Assembly: GCA_036677505.1 (NCBI GenBank)
Contig: JAVBWK010000010.1
Location: 1 to 64,000 of the forward strand
Direction of reading: 5' to 3'
Source of the DNA: UBA2227 sp036677505
GTDB taxonomy: Bacteria; Bacillota_I; Bacilli_A; Erysipelotrichales; Erysipelotrichaceae
Length of the DNA stretch: 64,000 nt
Position 1 is the first letter of the stretch; the number at the start of each line of letters is the position of its first letter. The notes beneath the pieces were generated by a model that was not told the DNA's origin, did no database searches, and worked only from the letters and a program-made list of their open reading frames with translations. Made by a program: the position numbers and the translations under genes. Below are positions 42,579 through 51,844 of the stretch, one piece after another.

Positions 42579-43206
42579 GAAACAACTGATTGACAGCGGT
42601 GTGATTGCGGTCATCCGTCATGCAACCAAGGATAATATTGTACCCGCAGTCAAAGCACTGATTGCCGGTGGGATCATCGGTATCGAAATCACCGTGGAAA
42701 ATGAAGGCGGATTTGAGGCAATTGCTGCCTGTCGTGATGCCTTTGATAACATCGCCTTGGGAGCCGGCACGGTACTGACGGTTGAAAGTGCGAAAAAAGC
42801 CATCGACAGCGGAGCGACTTTCATTTTTTCGCCGATTTTATGTGAAGAAGTGGTAAAATATAGTAAAGAACGCGGAGTACTGTCGATTCCCGGCTGTTAC
42901 TCCCCAAGTGAGATTTATCAGGCCATTCAGTGGGGCGCGGATATGGTCAAAATTTTCCCCGCCGCCAATCTGGGGCCTTCCTATATTAAAAACATCCGGG
43001 CACCCTTACCATCCATAGCGATGGTCGTGACCGGAGGCATTGACTTGAATAATTGCGGAGATTTTATTCGGGCATCGGCGGATGCGGTGGGCATCGGCAG
43101 TCAGCTGGTTGATATGAAGAGAGTAATGAATGAAGGTTATCTTGGCGAAATTACCGAAAATGCGAAAAAGTTTACAACAGCGGTAAGACAGGCAAGATCA
43201 AAATAG
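42568..43206 (+). CDS. KDPG/KHG-family aldolase
   Basis: A 212-residue class I aldolase that cleaves a 2-keto-3-deoxy-sugar acid (phosphate) to pyruvate and an aldehyde. EITVENEGGFEAI near 42 holds the catalytic Glu region, GAGTVLTVESAKKAIDSGATFIFSP around 67-91 and the Schiff-base Lys in GADMVKIFPA near 124-133. ATG 42568 is preferred to ATG 42562, which is too near GGAGG. It fits a route in which a lactone is opened and dehydrated upstream to a keto-deoxy acid. Confidence 0.92.
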   Translation: MDIKKQLIDSGVIAVIRHATKDNIVPAVKALIAGGIIGIEITVENEGGFEAIAACRDAFDNIALGAGTVLTVESAKKAIDSGATFIFSPILCEEVVKYSKERGVLSIPGCYSPSEIYQAIQWGADMVKIFPAANLGPSYIKNIRAPLPSIAMVVTGGIDLNNCGDFIRASADAVGIGSQLVDMKRVMNEGYLGEITENAKKFTTAVRQARSK

Positions 43207-43230
43207 AAACTTATTCTAGGGAGGTTTTTT

Positions 43231-44409
43231 ATGGCTTACACGATCATCAAAGCCAAGCGCATCGTCAGTGGCGATGGTCTTGACATCCATGATGGGTATT
43301 TGGTAGTTAAGGATGGCTTGATTGAAAGGGTAGCGGACAAAGATGACACGGAAGTCCGGGTGTTATTCGCCCAAGAGGATTCGGAAATCATCATTGAAGA
43401 TGATTTGACGATCCTGCCCGGACTGCTGGATATTCATACCCATGGGGCGATGGGCGTAGACTTTATCGATATCGATGAAGAAAAACTTAAGAAAGTGGGA
43501 CAGCGGTACCTGATGGAAGGGGTCACCGGGTTTTGCACTTCGACCATGGTGCTCAACCGAGAGAAAGAAAAAGAATTGCTTAGCACATTGGGTCATTTAC
43601 CTTTGATATCGGCTCCGCGCTGGCTCGGCGTCCATTTGGAAGGTCCGCATATGAATGAGAAATATCATGCGATGATGGATCCGCGATATTTACGAAAACC
43701 TTCCATCGAAGAAATGCGCGAAAACATCCGACTGACCCAAGGGCGTTTGCGGATGATCACGATGGCACCGGAACTGGAGGGAGCTAAGGAGTTTATTGAA
43801 GCCTGTGTTCAACAGGGTGTTGTCGTTATGCTCGCCCACAGCAATGCCACATGCAAACAGACAACGGAAGCGCTGACGTGGGGCGTTTCCGGTTTTACGC
43901 ATTTGTACAACGCCATGTCACAACACACTCATCGCAATCCCGGAATGGTCACGGGGGCTTTGCTCGATGATCGATCATTCAAAGAACTCATCGTCGATGG
44001 ATATCATATCGATGAAGACGTGATCAGACTTACTTATAAGATATGCGGGAAAGATCAGATTATATTAGTAACCGATGCCATGCCGGGCAAAGGGCTTGGG
44101 GACGGGGAGTATGAATTTGGCAAGCTGCCATGCATCATCAAAGATAACAAGGCATTTGAAAAATCGTCCGGTCGGATTGCCGGATCGACTTTGGGAATGA
44201 ATGATGCCGTGCGCAATATGATGAATTTTACCGGTTGCTCGCTTTCAGATGCGGTAACCATGGCCGCGCTCAATCCTGCCAAACTGCTCAACATTCAGGA
44301 TCAGTGTGGTTCTCTGACGAAAGGAAAGAAAGCTGACTTTGTGATGACGGATGATGATTTAAATGTCATAGCGACCTTCATCGATGCCAACTGTGTCTAC
44401 AGAAAATAA
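43231..44409 (+). CDS. nagA: N-acetylglucosamine-6-phosphate deacetylase
   Basis: A 392-residue metal-dependent deacetylase of the amidohydrolase superfamily. PGLLDIHTHGAMGVDF near residues 62-77 holds the His-x-His, HLEGPHMNEKYHAMMD near 134-149 the metal Glu and substrate loop, LAHSNAT near 198 and GFTHLYNAMSQHTHRNPG near 218-235 the further His, and VTDAMPGKG near 282 the catalytic Asp. It removes acetate from N-acetylhexosamine-6-phosphate. GGGAGG precedes the start. Confidence 0.94.
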   Translation: MAYTIIKAKRIVSGDGLDIHDGYLVVKDGLIERVADKDDTEVRVLFAQEDSEIIIEDDLTILPGLLDIHTHGAMGVDFIDIDEEKLKKVGQRYLMEGVTGFCTSTMVLNREKEKELLSTLGHLPLISAPRWLGVHLEGPHMNEKYHAMMDPRYLRKPSIEEMRENIRLTQGRLRMITMAPELEGAKEFIEACVQQGVVVMLAHSNATCKQTTEALTWGVSGFTHLYNAMSQHTHRNPGMVTGALLDDRSFKELIVDGYHIDEDVIRLTYKICGKDQIILVTDAMPGKGLGDGEYEFGKLPCIIKDNKAFEKSSGRIAGSTLGMNDAVRNMMNFTGCSLSDAVTMAALNPAKLLNIQDQCGSLTKGKKADFVMTDDDLNVIATFIDANCVYRK

Positions 44410-44410
44410 C

Positions 44411-45352
44411 ATGAAAAAACTATATAAAATCGAGCCGGTGTTCAGTTATCGGATCTGGGGCGGTAACCGGCTGAAAGAGAAATACGGATATCAGAGCGAC
44501 TTGCCCAACATCGGTGAGTGCTATCATGTCATTGCAATGCCCGGACACTTGGACTGTTATGTGCCGGAAGTGAAACTGCCTTTATCGAAATTTTACCACG
44601 AGTATCGTGAGCTTTTTGCGTGTTCGAAAGAAGAAATGCCGGTACGCACCGCATCCGCCAATCCCATCTCGCCGATGTCCATTCAGTTGCATCCTGATGA
44701 TGAGTATGCGATGAAACATGAAGGGAAAAAGGGAAAACCGGATGGCGTCTACTTCATTGAAGGTGACGGGGAGATGGTGCTTGGTCATTATGCCAAGACG
44801 AAGGAAGAGTTTGTATCGATGGTAAACTCCGGGCAATGGGATCAGCTGATTCGTAAAATCAACGTCCGACAAGGCGATTTTGTTGATGTTCCCTTTGGTA
44901 CCTTGCACGCGTTTGGGGCTGGATTTCTGCTGATTGAATTTACTCAAAATGCCGACTTAACCTATCGGCTGTATGATTATAACCGGATCGATCCGATCAC
45001 GAAATCCAAGCGGACCTTGCATATCCCGCAAGTGTTGGATAATGTCAAGATTCCCAATGGTGATACCTCAGTTGTAAATCTTATTAAAGAAAAACATCCC
45101 GGATACACCTACACGCTTTTTCATGATGAACCGAATGTATATACGGCCGGACGTTATCTTGTACAAGGTTATGCCAAAATCGCACGTGATGAGTTCTATT
45201 TTCTTACGTGTATCGATGGCGCGGGAATCATCGAAGGTCATCCGGTCAAAGGCGGGGACACGTGGTTTGTTCCGGCGAAATTTGGAAGTGTGACCATTCA
45301 GGGTCAACTTGATTTGGTGTTTGTATCTTTAAGAGAGGAGGGAAAAATATGA
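44411..45352 (+). CDS. class I mannose-6-phosphate isomerase homologue
   Basis: A 313-residue homologue of ManA. FSYRIWGGNRLKEKYGY near 10-26, QLHPDDEYAM near 92 and the GTLHAFGAGFLLIEFTQNADLTYRLYDYNR segment (about 165-194) supply the zinc and active-site residues. The start at 44411 is 1 base after the nagA stop with no clear ribosome site, so translation is probably coupled to nagA. It overlaps the deoC start by 4 bases. It likely isomerises a hexose-6-phosphate specific to this operon. Confidence 0.9.
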   Translation: MKKLYKIEPVFSYRIWGGNRLKEKYGYQSDLPNIGECYHVIAMPGHLDCYVPEVKLPLSKFYHEYRELFACSKEEMPVRTASANPISPMSIQLHPDDEYAMKHEGKKGKPDGVYFIEGDGEMVLGHYAKTKEEFVSMVNSGQWDQLIRKINVRQGDFVDVPFGTLHAFGAGFLLIEFTQNADLTYRLYDYNRIDPITKSKRTLHIPQVLDNVKIPNGDTSVVNLIKEKHPGYTYTLFHDEPNVYTAGRYLVQGYAKIARDEFYFLTCIDGAGIIEGHPVKGGDTWFVPAKFGSVTIQGQLDLVFVSLREEGKI

Positions 45353-46050
45353 AACTTTGCAAACCATTGAATAAGTATTTTGATCACACACTCTTAAAAC
45401 CGTATGCATCATCGTCTGATATGGATAAAGTCATCGATGAATGCATTCGCTATGACTTCCGTATGATTGCCATCAACTCGGTATGGGTCAGTTATTGTAA
45501 GACCCGACTGAAAAATACCGATGTACACGTCGGAGCAGCCATCGGATTTCCATTGGGACAGACGACGATTGAGACTAAAGTGTTTGAAACCAGACAAGCC
45601 ATCGAGGACGGGTGTGACGAGATTGATTATGTCGTTAATTTGAGTGAAGTAAAAAACGGCAACTGGAACTATGTCGAGCGGGAAATGCGGTCGATTGTCG
45701 ATGTGTGTAAAGAAAACGAAATCATCAGTAAGGTTATTTTCGAAAATTGCTATTTAAACGAGCGTGAAATCATCGCGCTTGCACAGATTGCCTGCATCGT
45801 CGGTCCCGATTACATAAAAACATCCACCGGCTTTGGTACCGGTGGAGCGAAAATCGAAGATGTCCGTCTGATGAAGCAGTTTGCCGGTGTGAAGGTCAAG
45901 GTCAAAGCGGCCGGCGGTATACGGGATTTGGCCAGCGCACTGGCTATGATCGAAGCCGGAGCGACCCGGATCGGATCAAGTGCCGGATGTGCGATCATGG
46001 AAGAATATCAGGGGTCAGAGCAGCGATTTGAAATAGTCGATGCTTATTAA
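45349..46050 (+). CDS. deoC: deoxyribose-phosphate aldolase
   Basis: A 233-residue class I aldolase. FDHTLLKPYAS near 11-21, AAIGFPLGQTTIETKVFETRQAIEDG near 63-88, the Schiff-base Lys in DYIKTSTGFGTGGA near 155-168 and KAAGGIRD near 184 are all present. Normal substrate is 2-deoxyribose-5-phosphate, giving acetaldehyde and glyceraldehyde-3-phosphate. GAGGAGGG precedes it. Its 3' end overlaps the convergent TIM epimerase gene by 36 bases. Confidence 0.94.
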   Translation: MKLCKPLNKYFDHTLLKPYASSSDMDKVIDECIRYDFRMIAINSVWVSYCKTRLKNTDVHVGAAIGFPLGQTTIETKVFETRQAIEDGCDEIDYVVNLSEVKNGNWNYVEREMRSIVDVCKENEIISKVIFENCYLNEREIIALAQIACIVGPDYIKTSTGFGTGGAKIEDVRLMKQFAGVKVKVKAAGGIRDLASALAMIEAGATRIGSSAGCAIMEEYQGSEQRFEIVDAY

Positions 46051-46887
46051 GGTATCAATATCGCTGACTTCGGGTTCGAGTGAAAATATGGCCGGGTGCG
46101 AAGTCTTTTTCATGAAGTCGGTGATTTGCGGGTATGGGAGATCTCCCTGTCCGACGGCTACGTGCTGATACGGTTTGGGTAAATCGGGCTCATAGTGATA
46201 ATCTTTAACATGGATGTGTCCGATCATCGGGGCAATGAGATTCATTTCTTCAATGATCGAGAGTTTCTTGTAATGTAGAGGCAGTCTGTTTTTATCTGCC
46301 CGATAGCTGTTGGCCGGATCCCATAACAACCGGACCCACGGACTTTGAATCGTTTTAACGATCTGAAAAGTCATTTCTCCCCGAGGTAAATGCGTGTGGG
46401 GACAGTTCTCGATCACGATAACCTTTTTTGCCTGACTGGCTAAAGGCGCAAGTTTGAGGTACTTCCCGATAATCTCTTTCTGATCATCAGACGAACCGAT
46501 GATCTTACGATTATCGGGAGCGCGAAAGGGGAAAGCACGGATCGACGGGCTTTCCAGAATTATGGCAATATCCAACGCGCGTTTTGCGGCATCGAGGTGT
46601 TCTTCGATTCGACCTTTGACCGCATAAAACTGATCGTTGAACGATGAAATCGTATCATTGGGATAAAGTTTGGCCATAAAGAAAATGGTCGAAGCCAAGT
46701 TAGAAATCCGAAGCTGGTATTTACTCAATATTTCCTTAACTTTCTTAACCTCCGACGGATGTAAATCTTCCACAGTTTTCCCCCACAGGGAGTGAATCTC
46801 AATCAAATCAAATCCATGGTGCTTTGCGATGGCGCACGCTTTCTCAAAATCCTGGCTGATCTGATCGGTTATGATACTGATGGACAT
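46015..46887 (-). CDS. TIM-barrel sugar isomerase/epimerase
   Basis: A 290-residue xylose-isomerase-like barrel protein. DLIEIHSLWGK near 27-37, IENCPHTHLPRGEMT near 143-157 (Glu), WDPANSYRAD near 176 and HIHVKDYHYEPD near 209-220 are the expected metal and substrate segments, and SLEPEVS near 270 the last Glu. The start at 46887 has AGAGGTGA upstream. It runs against the main operon direction and its end lies inside deoC, so antisense effects are possible. Substrate not known. Confidence 0.85.
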   Translation of the reverse strand: MSISIITDQISQDFEKACAIAKHHGFDLIEIHSLWGKTVEDLHPSEVKKVKEILSKYQLRISNLASTIFFMAKLYPNDTISSFNDQFYAVKGRIEEHLDAAKRALDIAIILESPSIRAFPFRAPDNRKIIGSSDDQKEIIGKYLKLAPLASQAKKVIVIENCPHTHLPRGEMTFQIVKTIQSPWVRLLWDPANSYRADKNRLPLHYKKLSIIEEMNLIAPMIGHIHVKDYHYEPDLPKPYQHVAVGQGDLPYPQITDFMKKTSHPAIFSLEPEVSDIDTLISIDYFKSLL

Positions 46888-46968
46888 ACGATCACCTCTT
46901 GAACTCATTATAGCGCTTTATTTAAAAAATGCACACCATAGTGTGTTACTGTCAGAAAGGGTATACTT

Positions 46969-47904
46969 ATGAACAAGCAAATCGTCGAAATTTCTCCCAT
47001 TTACAAAGAGCGCATCTGGGGAGGAAACAAGATCAAAAGTTATTTCCACGGAAATACTGAAATCGAACCGGTCGGAGAGATGTGGAATGTCAGTGCACTG
47101 CCTACAGGTGACTGTCAGATCCCGACGCTGGACATGACACTTTCTGAGCTGTTTGCTTTTGCTCTGGATTGGTTTGAGTGTAAGACGGACGAATTCCCGC
47201 TTCATTGTACCCTGATCGATCCGATAGCGGATTTGTCCGTGCAGGTACATCCCACCGAGACCTATGCCCGAACCATGGAGAATTCAATGGGCAAACCGGA
47301 AGCCTGGTATATCATCGATGCTCCCATCAATGCGAAGATTCAGTTTGGCCATCATGCAAAAACCATGGATCAGGCGCGGACTATGGTCGAAAATCAGCAA
47401 TGGTCTCAGTTTCTGAGTTATGTCGATGTAAAGAACAAAGATTTCTTATATGTACCTGATGGTCATATTCATGCAATTTCAAAGAATGTATTGTGCTTTG
47501 AGATTGCCCGCAGCGCTGATGTGACCTACCGTTTATACGATTATGATCGGATCGACAAAAAGACCGGTAAGAAAAGGCCGTTGCATATTCAAAAAAGTCT
47601 GGATGTGCTGGTGGTCCCTCATCAGGCACCCGGACCGTATTCCGTAGAAGCAAAAGCTGAGAATGGCTGTCTTATCCGGGAGTATTATGATAAACCCAAC
47701 GTGTTTACATTTAAATCTATCGAAACCGAATCGATGAGCGAATTCGAAATGGATCGTTTTTATTTTCTTACATGCATCCATGGGGAAGGTCACGTCGATT
47801 CAATGCCGGTTCATCCCGGAACGACACTGCTTGTACCTCATGCTTTCGGGAAAATAAAAATAACCGGAAAGATGACATTGTTGCTCTCCGGTTACCGGGA
47901 TTGA
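46969..47904 (+). CDS. class I mannose-6-phosphate isomerase homologue
   Basis: A 311-residue ManA homologue with YKERIWGGNKIKSYF near 12-26, QVHPTETYAR near 89-98 and GHIHAISKNVLCFEIARSADVTYRLYDYDR near 164-193. It is a single gene between a divergent epimerase gene and a convergent GntR gene whose stop is directly adjacent (47905). AAAGGGT precedes the start. The context suggests it serves one of the flanking sugar operons. Confidence 0.9.
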   Translation: MNKQIVEISPIYKERIWGGNKIKSYFHGNTEIEPVGEMWNVSALPTGDCQIPTLDMTLSELFAFALDWFECKTDEFPLHCTLIDPIADLSVQVHPTETYARTMENSMGKPEAWYIIDAPINAKIQFGHHAKTMDQARTMVENQQWSQFLSYVDVKNKDFLYVPDGHIHAISKNVLCFEIARSADVTYRLYDYDRIDKKTGKKRPLHIQKSLDVLVVPHQAPGPYSVEAKAENGCLIREYYDKPNVFTFKSIETESMSEFEMDRFYFLTCIHGEGHVDSMPVHPGTTLLVPHAFGKIKITGKMTLLLSGYRD

Positions 47905-48588
47905 TCAGCGGATCGACAAGGCGTTGAGTGAATTATCTGCCAGAGTCTCAATAGTATACTGTACCAAAACAGACTTCAGTAAATAGACCTTATGAATAAT
48001 TTGAAGGGAGAGCGCGTGCTCTTCTTTTCTTAAATGCCTGGCCGTCTCGCTGTTGAGAGTAACTGATTGAATCTTCTTGAAATCATGGCTGATCATGTAA
48101 CGGCAGTCCTCGATATATTTCATGACTGAACCGTATAAATCCGCTTGGGAAAACTGTTGAAACAGATGAACGGGCATCCAGGTTTCTTCCAAGGCGACCG
48201 GCACATCATCAATCAATCGGATCCGACGGTAATGATAGAGCTGCTGATCCTCAAATAAATGAAACAGAACTCTTAGCTCATCGGTCGGATCGATCTTATC
48301 AAATTCCAACACGGATGAGGACAGGTTATTGTAAGAATATCGATCGGACAAAGTCGTCAGGTGCTGTTCTTTATAAAACTCCGGAGGATTGACATAATAG
48401 CCTGATCCCTGACGGGAGTGGATATATCCCTTGTCTTTGAGCAGGTTCAACGCTTTTCGGATCGTAACACGCGATGACGAAAAAAGGCGTGTCAAATACA
48501 GTTCGCCTTCTAAAACGCCCCAAGGACGATACTCGCCGGCCTCAATCATCGCAATCAGCTGATTCGCTATTTCCACATATTTTGCCAT
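47905..48588 (-). CDS. GntR-family regulator with UTRA domain
   Basis: A 227-residue HutC-type regulator. The winged helix (about 1-70) has LYLTRLFSSSRVTIRKALNLLKDKGYI and QGSGYYV; the UTRA ligand domain (about 85-225) shows YHYRRIRLIDDVPVALEETWMP near 138. It is the last gene of the minus-strand GRE operon, 6 bases after the activase. It probably autoregulates this operon and the divergent one; the palindrome at 51856-51871 is the best operator candidate. The ligand is likely a phosphosugar. Confidence 0.92.
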   Translation of the reverse strand: MAKYVEIANQLIAMIEAGEYRPWGVLEGELYLTRLFSSSRVTIRKALNLLKDKGYIHSRQGSGYYVNPPEFYKEQHLTTLSDRYSYNNLSSSVLEFDKIDPTDELRVLFHLFEDQQLYHYRRIRLIDDVPVALEETWMPVHLFQQFSQADLYGSVMKYIEDCRYMISHDFKKIQSVTLNSETARHLRKEEHALSLQIIHKVYLLKSVLVQYTIETLADNSLNALSIR

Positions 48589-48594
48589 AGTACC

Positions 48595-49509
48595 TCACTG
48601 ACGGATTTCTTTATTTTCCATCCATACATTTCGGATGTTTCTTTTTCTGATTTCAGATGCCCATTGTTCTTTGCGATCCTGTGTCGGTTCAGTGAAAAAT
48701 TTCCAGTCATGGATCAGATGAAACTGCGGACTCTTTCGGAGTTTATGATAGGGCAGAAGATGTATCTCAAGTATATTATCGTATGTTTTGCTCAATTGGG
48801 CAAGCAGGTCAAAATATTCAGGATCGTCGTTGATGTCCGGGATCAGCGGGCAGCGCAAAATCACTGACTTCCCGGCTTTTTTTAACTGATTGAGCACACG
48901 ATTGGGATCAAGTGTCTGGCGGATATATTTCTGATAAATGTCTTCATCTGATGCCTTGACATCAAGCAGATACAGATCGATCAGATCCAAGGTCTTATCA
49001 ATCATATCTGCGGGATCATATCCGGAGATATCCAGGGTCAGATGAATTCCATGATTTTTCAGTTTTCTGGCCAGTGTTTCGATAAAAGGCCACTGGTTCA
49101 AAGCTTCTCCGCCGGAGAATGTCACTCCGCCGCCGGACTCTTGATAGTAATCCACATCTTTCAGGATCACCTTGAGTATCTCATCCGCATCCTTCTCTTC
49201 TCCGATGATTTGAAAGCAGCCTTGCGGGCAGACATCGGTTAAATCATAAGAGCGATCGTGAATGTCCATATCAACTTCTGCTTTGTTTTGTGAAATGGAG
49301 ATGCCAACACCGCGAACATGATCAAGACATTTGGCACATCCGTCACAGCGGGTCGGATCATAGCTTAGCTGACGGTAAGAAGCAATCGATTCCGGATTGT
49401 GACACCAGGCACAACGCAATCCGCATCCTTTGAAAAAGACGGTCGTCCGGATGCCCGGTCCGTCATTGACAGAGAATCGCTGAATATCGAAAACCAGACC
49501 CTTAGTCAT
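48595..49509 (-). CDS. glycyl-radical enzyme activating enzyme (radical SAM)
   Basis: A 304-residue radical SAM protein that installs the glycyl radical on the neighbouring enzyme. The radical SAM cysteines are C29, C33 and C36 in GCGLRCAWCHNPE. A ferredoxin-like insert has C55, C58 and C61 and further cysteines at 94 and 98, as in dehydratase-type activases rather than PflA. ESGGGVTFSGGEAL near 150 binds SAM. The start at 49509 overlaps the GRE stop by 8 bases, so the pair is coupled. Confidence 0.93.
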   Translation of the reverse strand: MTKGLVFDIQRFSVNDGPGIRTTVFFKGCGLRCAWCHNPESIASYRQLSYDPTRCDGCAKCLDHVRGVGISISQNKAEVDMDIHDRSYDLTDVCPQGCFQIIGEEKDADEILKVILKDVDYYQESGGGVTFSGGEALNQWPFIETLARKLKNHGIHLTLDISGYDPADMIDKTLDLIDLYLLDVKASDEDIYQKYIRQTLDPNRVLNQLKKAGKSVILRCPLIPDINDDPEYFDLLAQLSKTYDNILEIHLLPYHKLRKSPQFHLIHDWKFFTEPTQDRKEQWASEIRKRNIRNVWMENKEIRQ

Positions 49510-51787
49510 TGCAGGTTCTTTCAATGATTTCACGTTGGACGTCTTTATCGAGATTGACAAAACGGGCACTGAACCCGCCGACCCGGACGATCAGATCTCG
49601 GTGACGCTCAGGATGATGGTAAGCATCGACCAGATCGGCCTGATTGACGATATTGACCATCAGCTGCGGTCCGCCCTTCTTGAAATAGGTTTTAAATAAT
49701 GCTTTGATCTTGACTCTTTCCTGATCGAACATGCGCTTGGAAAATTTGATATTCTGAACAGTTCCGGCATTGATGTCCGCCCGGATTTTTGCCAGTGAAT
49801 TCAGCATGGCCGTCGGTCCGTTGATATCGGCTCCGCTTTGAGGGTTATTGGCATTGGACATATACATCCCGGCAATCCGGCCATCGGGAGAACTGGCGGT
49901 TGCCCGGCCCCACTCGGTATTGACCTGATTATTGATCACAACGACCAGCCAGCTGTCCAAACCGACTTTCTCTGCCTGCATAGCCACGTGATTGCACGTA
50001 AATTCATGAAGCCATACAGCCAGCTGATCGACTTCATCGATGTCATTGCCGAATTTCGGCAGATCGATCATTTTCTTTTGCAATGTGTGATGATCATCAA
50101 AATCATGAGCCAGCACATTCTGGAGTTGTGCCATCGTCAGTACTTTTTCATCAAACACGAGCTTTTTGATCGCATACAGCGAATCCGCAGCATTGATGTT
50201 TCCGTACATTTCATTGGTTCCGCCGCGATGGAACACACCGCCATCCAGCACCATTTTACCGCGTCGGATGCAGTCATCGGTCAGAATGCTGGTGAAAATG
50301 AAGCCGACTTGTTCATTCATTACCTGATAGGAGTTCGCATGGGCTTGAGCACTGATTTCGATGTAATAAGTCAGAAGTTTCTGATACTGATCGAGAAATT
50401 CTTCAAATGTTGAAATTTCACTCATTTTCTTAAGAGGGAGCGCTCCGAATTTATATCGGTAATCCCACTGATCCACTCCGTCATGAATCAGGATCGTCAG
50501 ACTTTTTAGCAGATTGATACAGACATTCGGAGTGCCGATGCCTTTTCCCGAAAGCACAAACTCGCCACAGCCAAATGGCACATAATGCTGAGCCATCGTT
50601 TCATCGACGTGCATCGTATTCATGACGGCGGGGATATTGACATCATCATTGTATAGGATGGGATAGGTGATGCCGGTAGAGATGCTGTCCATGGCCAGAT
50701 CGTGGATTTCCGGGTCAGTGCCTTCATAGAAGCGAAGGGTAAACTGCGGTTCGACCATTTGTGCGCGTTTGGTTACACGGATAGCAAGTTTACAGAAGAC
50801 ATCCGCATTCTTCTCGTTACGACGGCCTTTACCGCCGACGATGACCCGTCCGTTAACATTGGTCCGCTTGACCTCGATCAATCGCCATTGCGACTCGATC
50901 AGATCCATGGCCTGAGCCTCGGTCAATACCCCGGATTGAAGGTCGCTGACCAGGTAATCTCCCAGATAATCATCCATGCGACCGTAATTAACGACACCGG
51001 CCATCGAAGAGTATAACCAGGCCAGTTGCATGGCAGCCAGAAAGCTTGAAGGCTTATGATGACGGATTTCTTTGAGAGCTGAGTGCAGATGTTGATAGTG
51101 GTTCAGTTCTTTGTCATTCAAATCTTCGCTAAGCCTATTTTTTACCTCATCGACATGATGATCGATCACCCGCTGTAACAGGTGCAGGGCTTCGATCATA
51201 TTCTGATATTCTGATAAGGATGCCGGATTTTGCTTTTTCATGGATTCAATCAGAGAAATTAAACCGTCGATTCCGTAATCGAGCAGCTTGTTATAGTCCA
51301 GATACATGCCGCTGAAACGGGCTGTGATGATTACCGGGAAACGGACATCCACGAAGGGTCCCATGACATTTTCAAGTAAATTTGCTTGGTAGAAGATTTC
51401 GCGGGTGTCGTGTTGTTTCCAGTAGGTGACCAAATCATCGATGATCTGATGATAGGATTCATCCAGACGGTCTTTCATCTTGGCGAGCTGATCGAAACGA
51501 CAATAGTGACCCGGTGCTCCGACACTTGTTACTGAACCAAATCCGATAGGCAGGGCATCATATCGGCCGAGGATCAGATCATTTTTGTACATCGGACGAA
51601 ACACCGCAGGGAACAGGACGTTGAGACAGGCAATTTCCCGTTCAAGTCTTTGATCGACCGTAAACCTTTTGTGTGTTTCGGTGTATTTTACCATGATATC
51701 CAACTGCTCAAGATCTGTTTTATACAGCGGTTCCTTCGGTGCCACCGCAACATTCTGCTCATTTTTTTTAAGTTTGCGTTCGATCAT
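49502..51787 (-). CDS. glycyl radical enzyme of the PFL family, unassigned subgroup
   Basis: A 761-residue glycyl radical enzyme. The C-terminal glycyl motif RVGGFSARF begins at residue 735 with the radical Gly at 738. The active-site thiyl loop reads FGCGEFVLSGKG with C407 and E409; characterised diol dehydratases, CutC and isethionate lyase carry GCVE and PFL carries two adjacent Cys, so this is a different subgroup. An N-terminal PFL domain spans about 25-620. The likely role is a radical dehydration, decarboxylation or C-X cleavage of a small product of sugar breakdown. It heads an operon with its activase and a GntR regulator. Confidence 0.9.
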   Translation of the reverse strand: MIERKLKKNEQNVAVAPKEPLYKTDLEQLDIMVKYTETHKRFTVDQRLEREIACLNVLFPAVFRPMYKNDLILGRYDALPIGFGSVTSVGAPGHYCRFDQLAKMKDRLDESYHQIIDDLVTYWKQHDTREIFYQANLLENVMGPFVDVRFPVIITARFSGMYLDYNKLLDYGIDGLISLIESMKKQNPASLSEYQNMIEALHLLQRVIDHHVDEVKNRLSEDLNDKELNHYQHLHSALKEIRHHKPSSFLAAMQLAWLYSSMAGVVNYGRMDDYLGDYLVSDLQSGVLTEAQAMDLIESQWRLIEVKRTNVNGRVIVGGKGRRNEKNADVFCKLAIRVTKRAQMVEPQFTLRFYEGTDPEIHDLAMDSISTGITYPILYNDDVNIPAVMNTMHVDETMAQHYVPFGCGEFVLSGKGIGTPNVCINLLKSLTILIHDGVDQWDYRYKFGALPLKKMSEISTFEEFLDQYQKLLTYYIEISAQAHANSYQVMNEQVGFIFTSILTDDCIRRGKMVLDGGVFHRGGTNEMYGNINAADSLYAIKKLVFDEKVLTMAQLQNVLAHDFDDHHTLQKKMIDLPKFGNDIDEVDQLAVWLHEFTCNHVAMQAEKVGLDSWLVVVINNQVNTEWGRATASSPDGRIAGMYMSNANNPQSGADINGPTAMLNSLAKIRADINAGTVQNIKFSKRMFDQERVKIKALFKTYFKKGGPQLMVNIVNQADLVDAYHHPERHRDLIVRVGGFSARFVNLDKDVQREIIERTCND

Positions 51788-51813
51788 AATAATCCTCTTT
51801 TCTATACGATGAA

Positions 51814-51842
51814 ATTATAGGACGAACCATACATTCCGTCAA
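51814..51842 (-). promoter_or_regulatory. strong promoter of the GRE operon
   Basis: On the minus strand TTGACG (51842-51837) and TATAAT (51819-51814) are exactly 17 bp apart. This is the best sigma-A-type promoter in the window, about 27 bases before the GRE start codon. Confidence 0.8.
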
Positions 51843-51844
51843 TG

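Noticed and set aside
46910..46925. Possible cre site near TATAGCGCTTTA before the 46969 isomerase gene
   Set aside because: Four of the informative consensus positions mismatch, unlike the sites at 4186 and 55660.
49838..50413. 191-codon plus-strand frame inside the glycyl radical enzyme gene
   Set aside because: Antisense shadow of a gene whose active-site motifs are clear.
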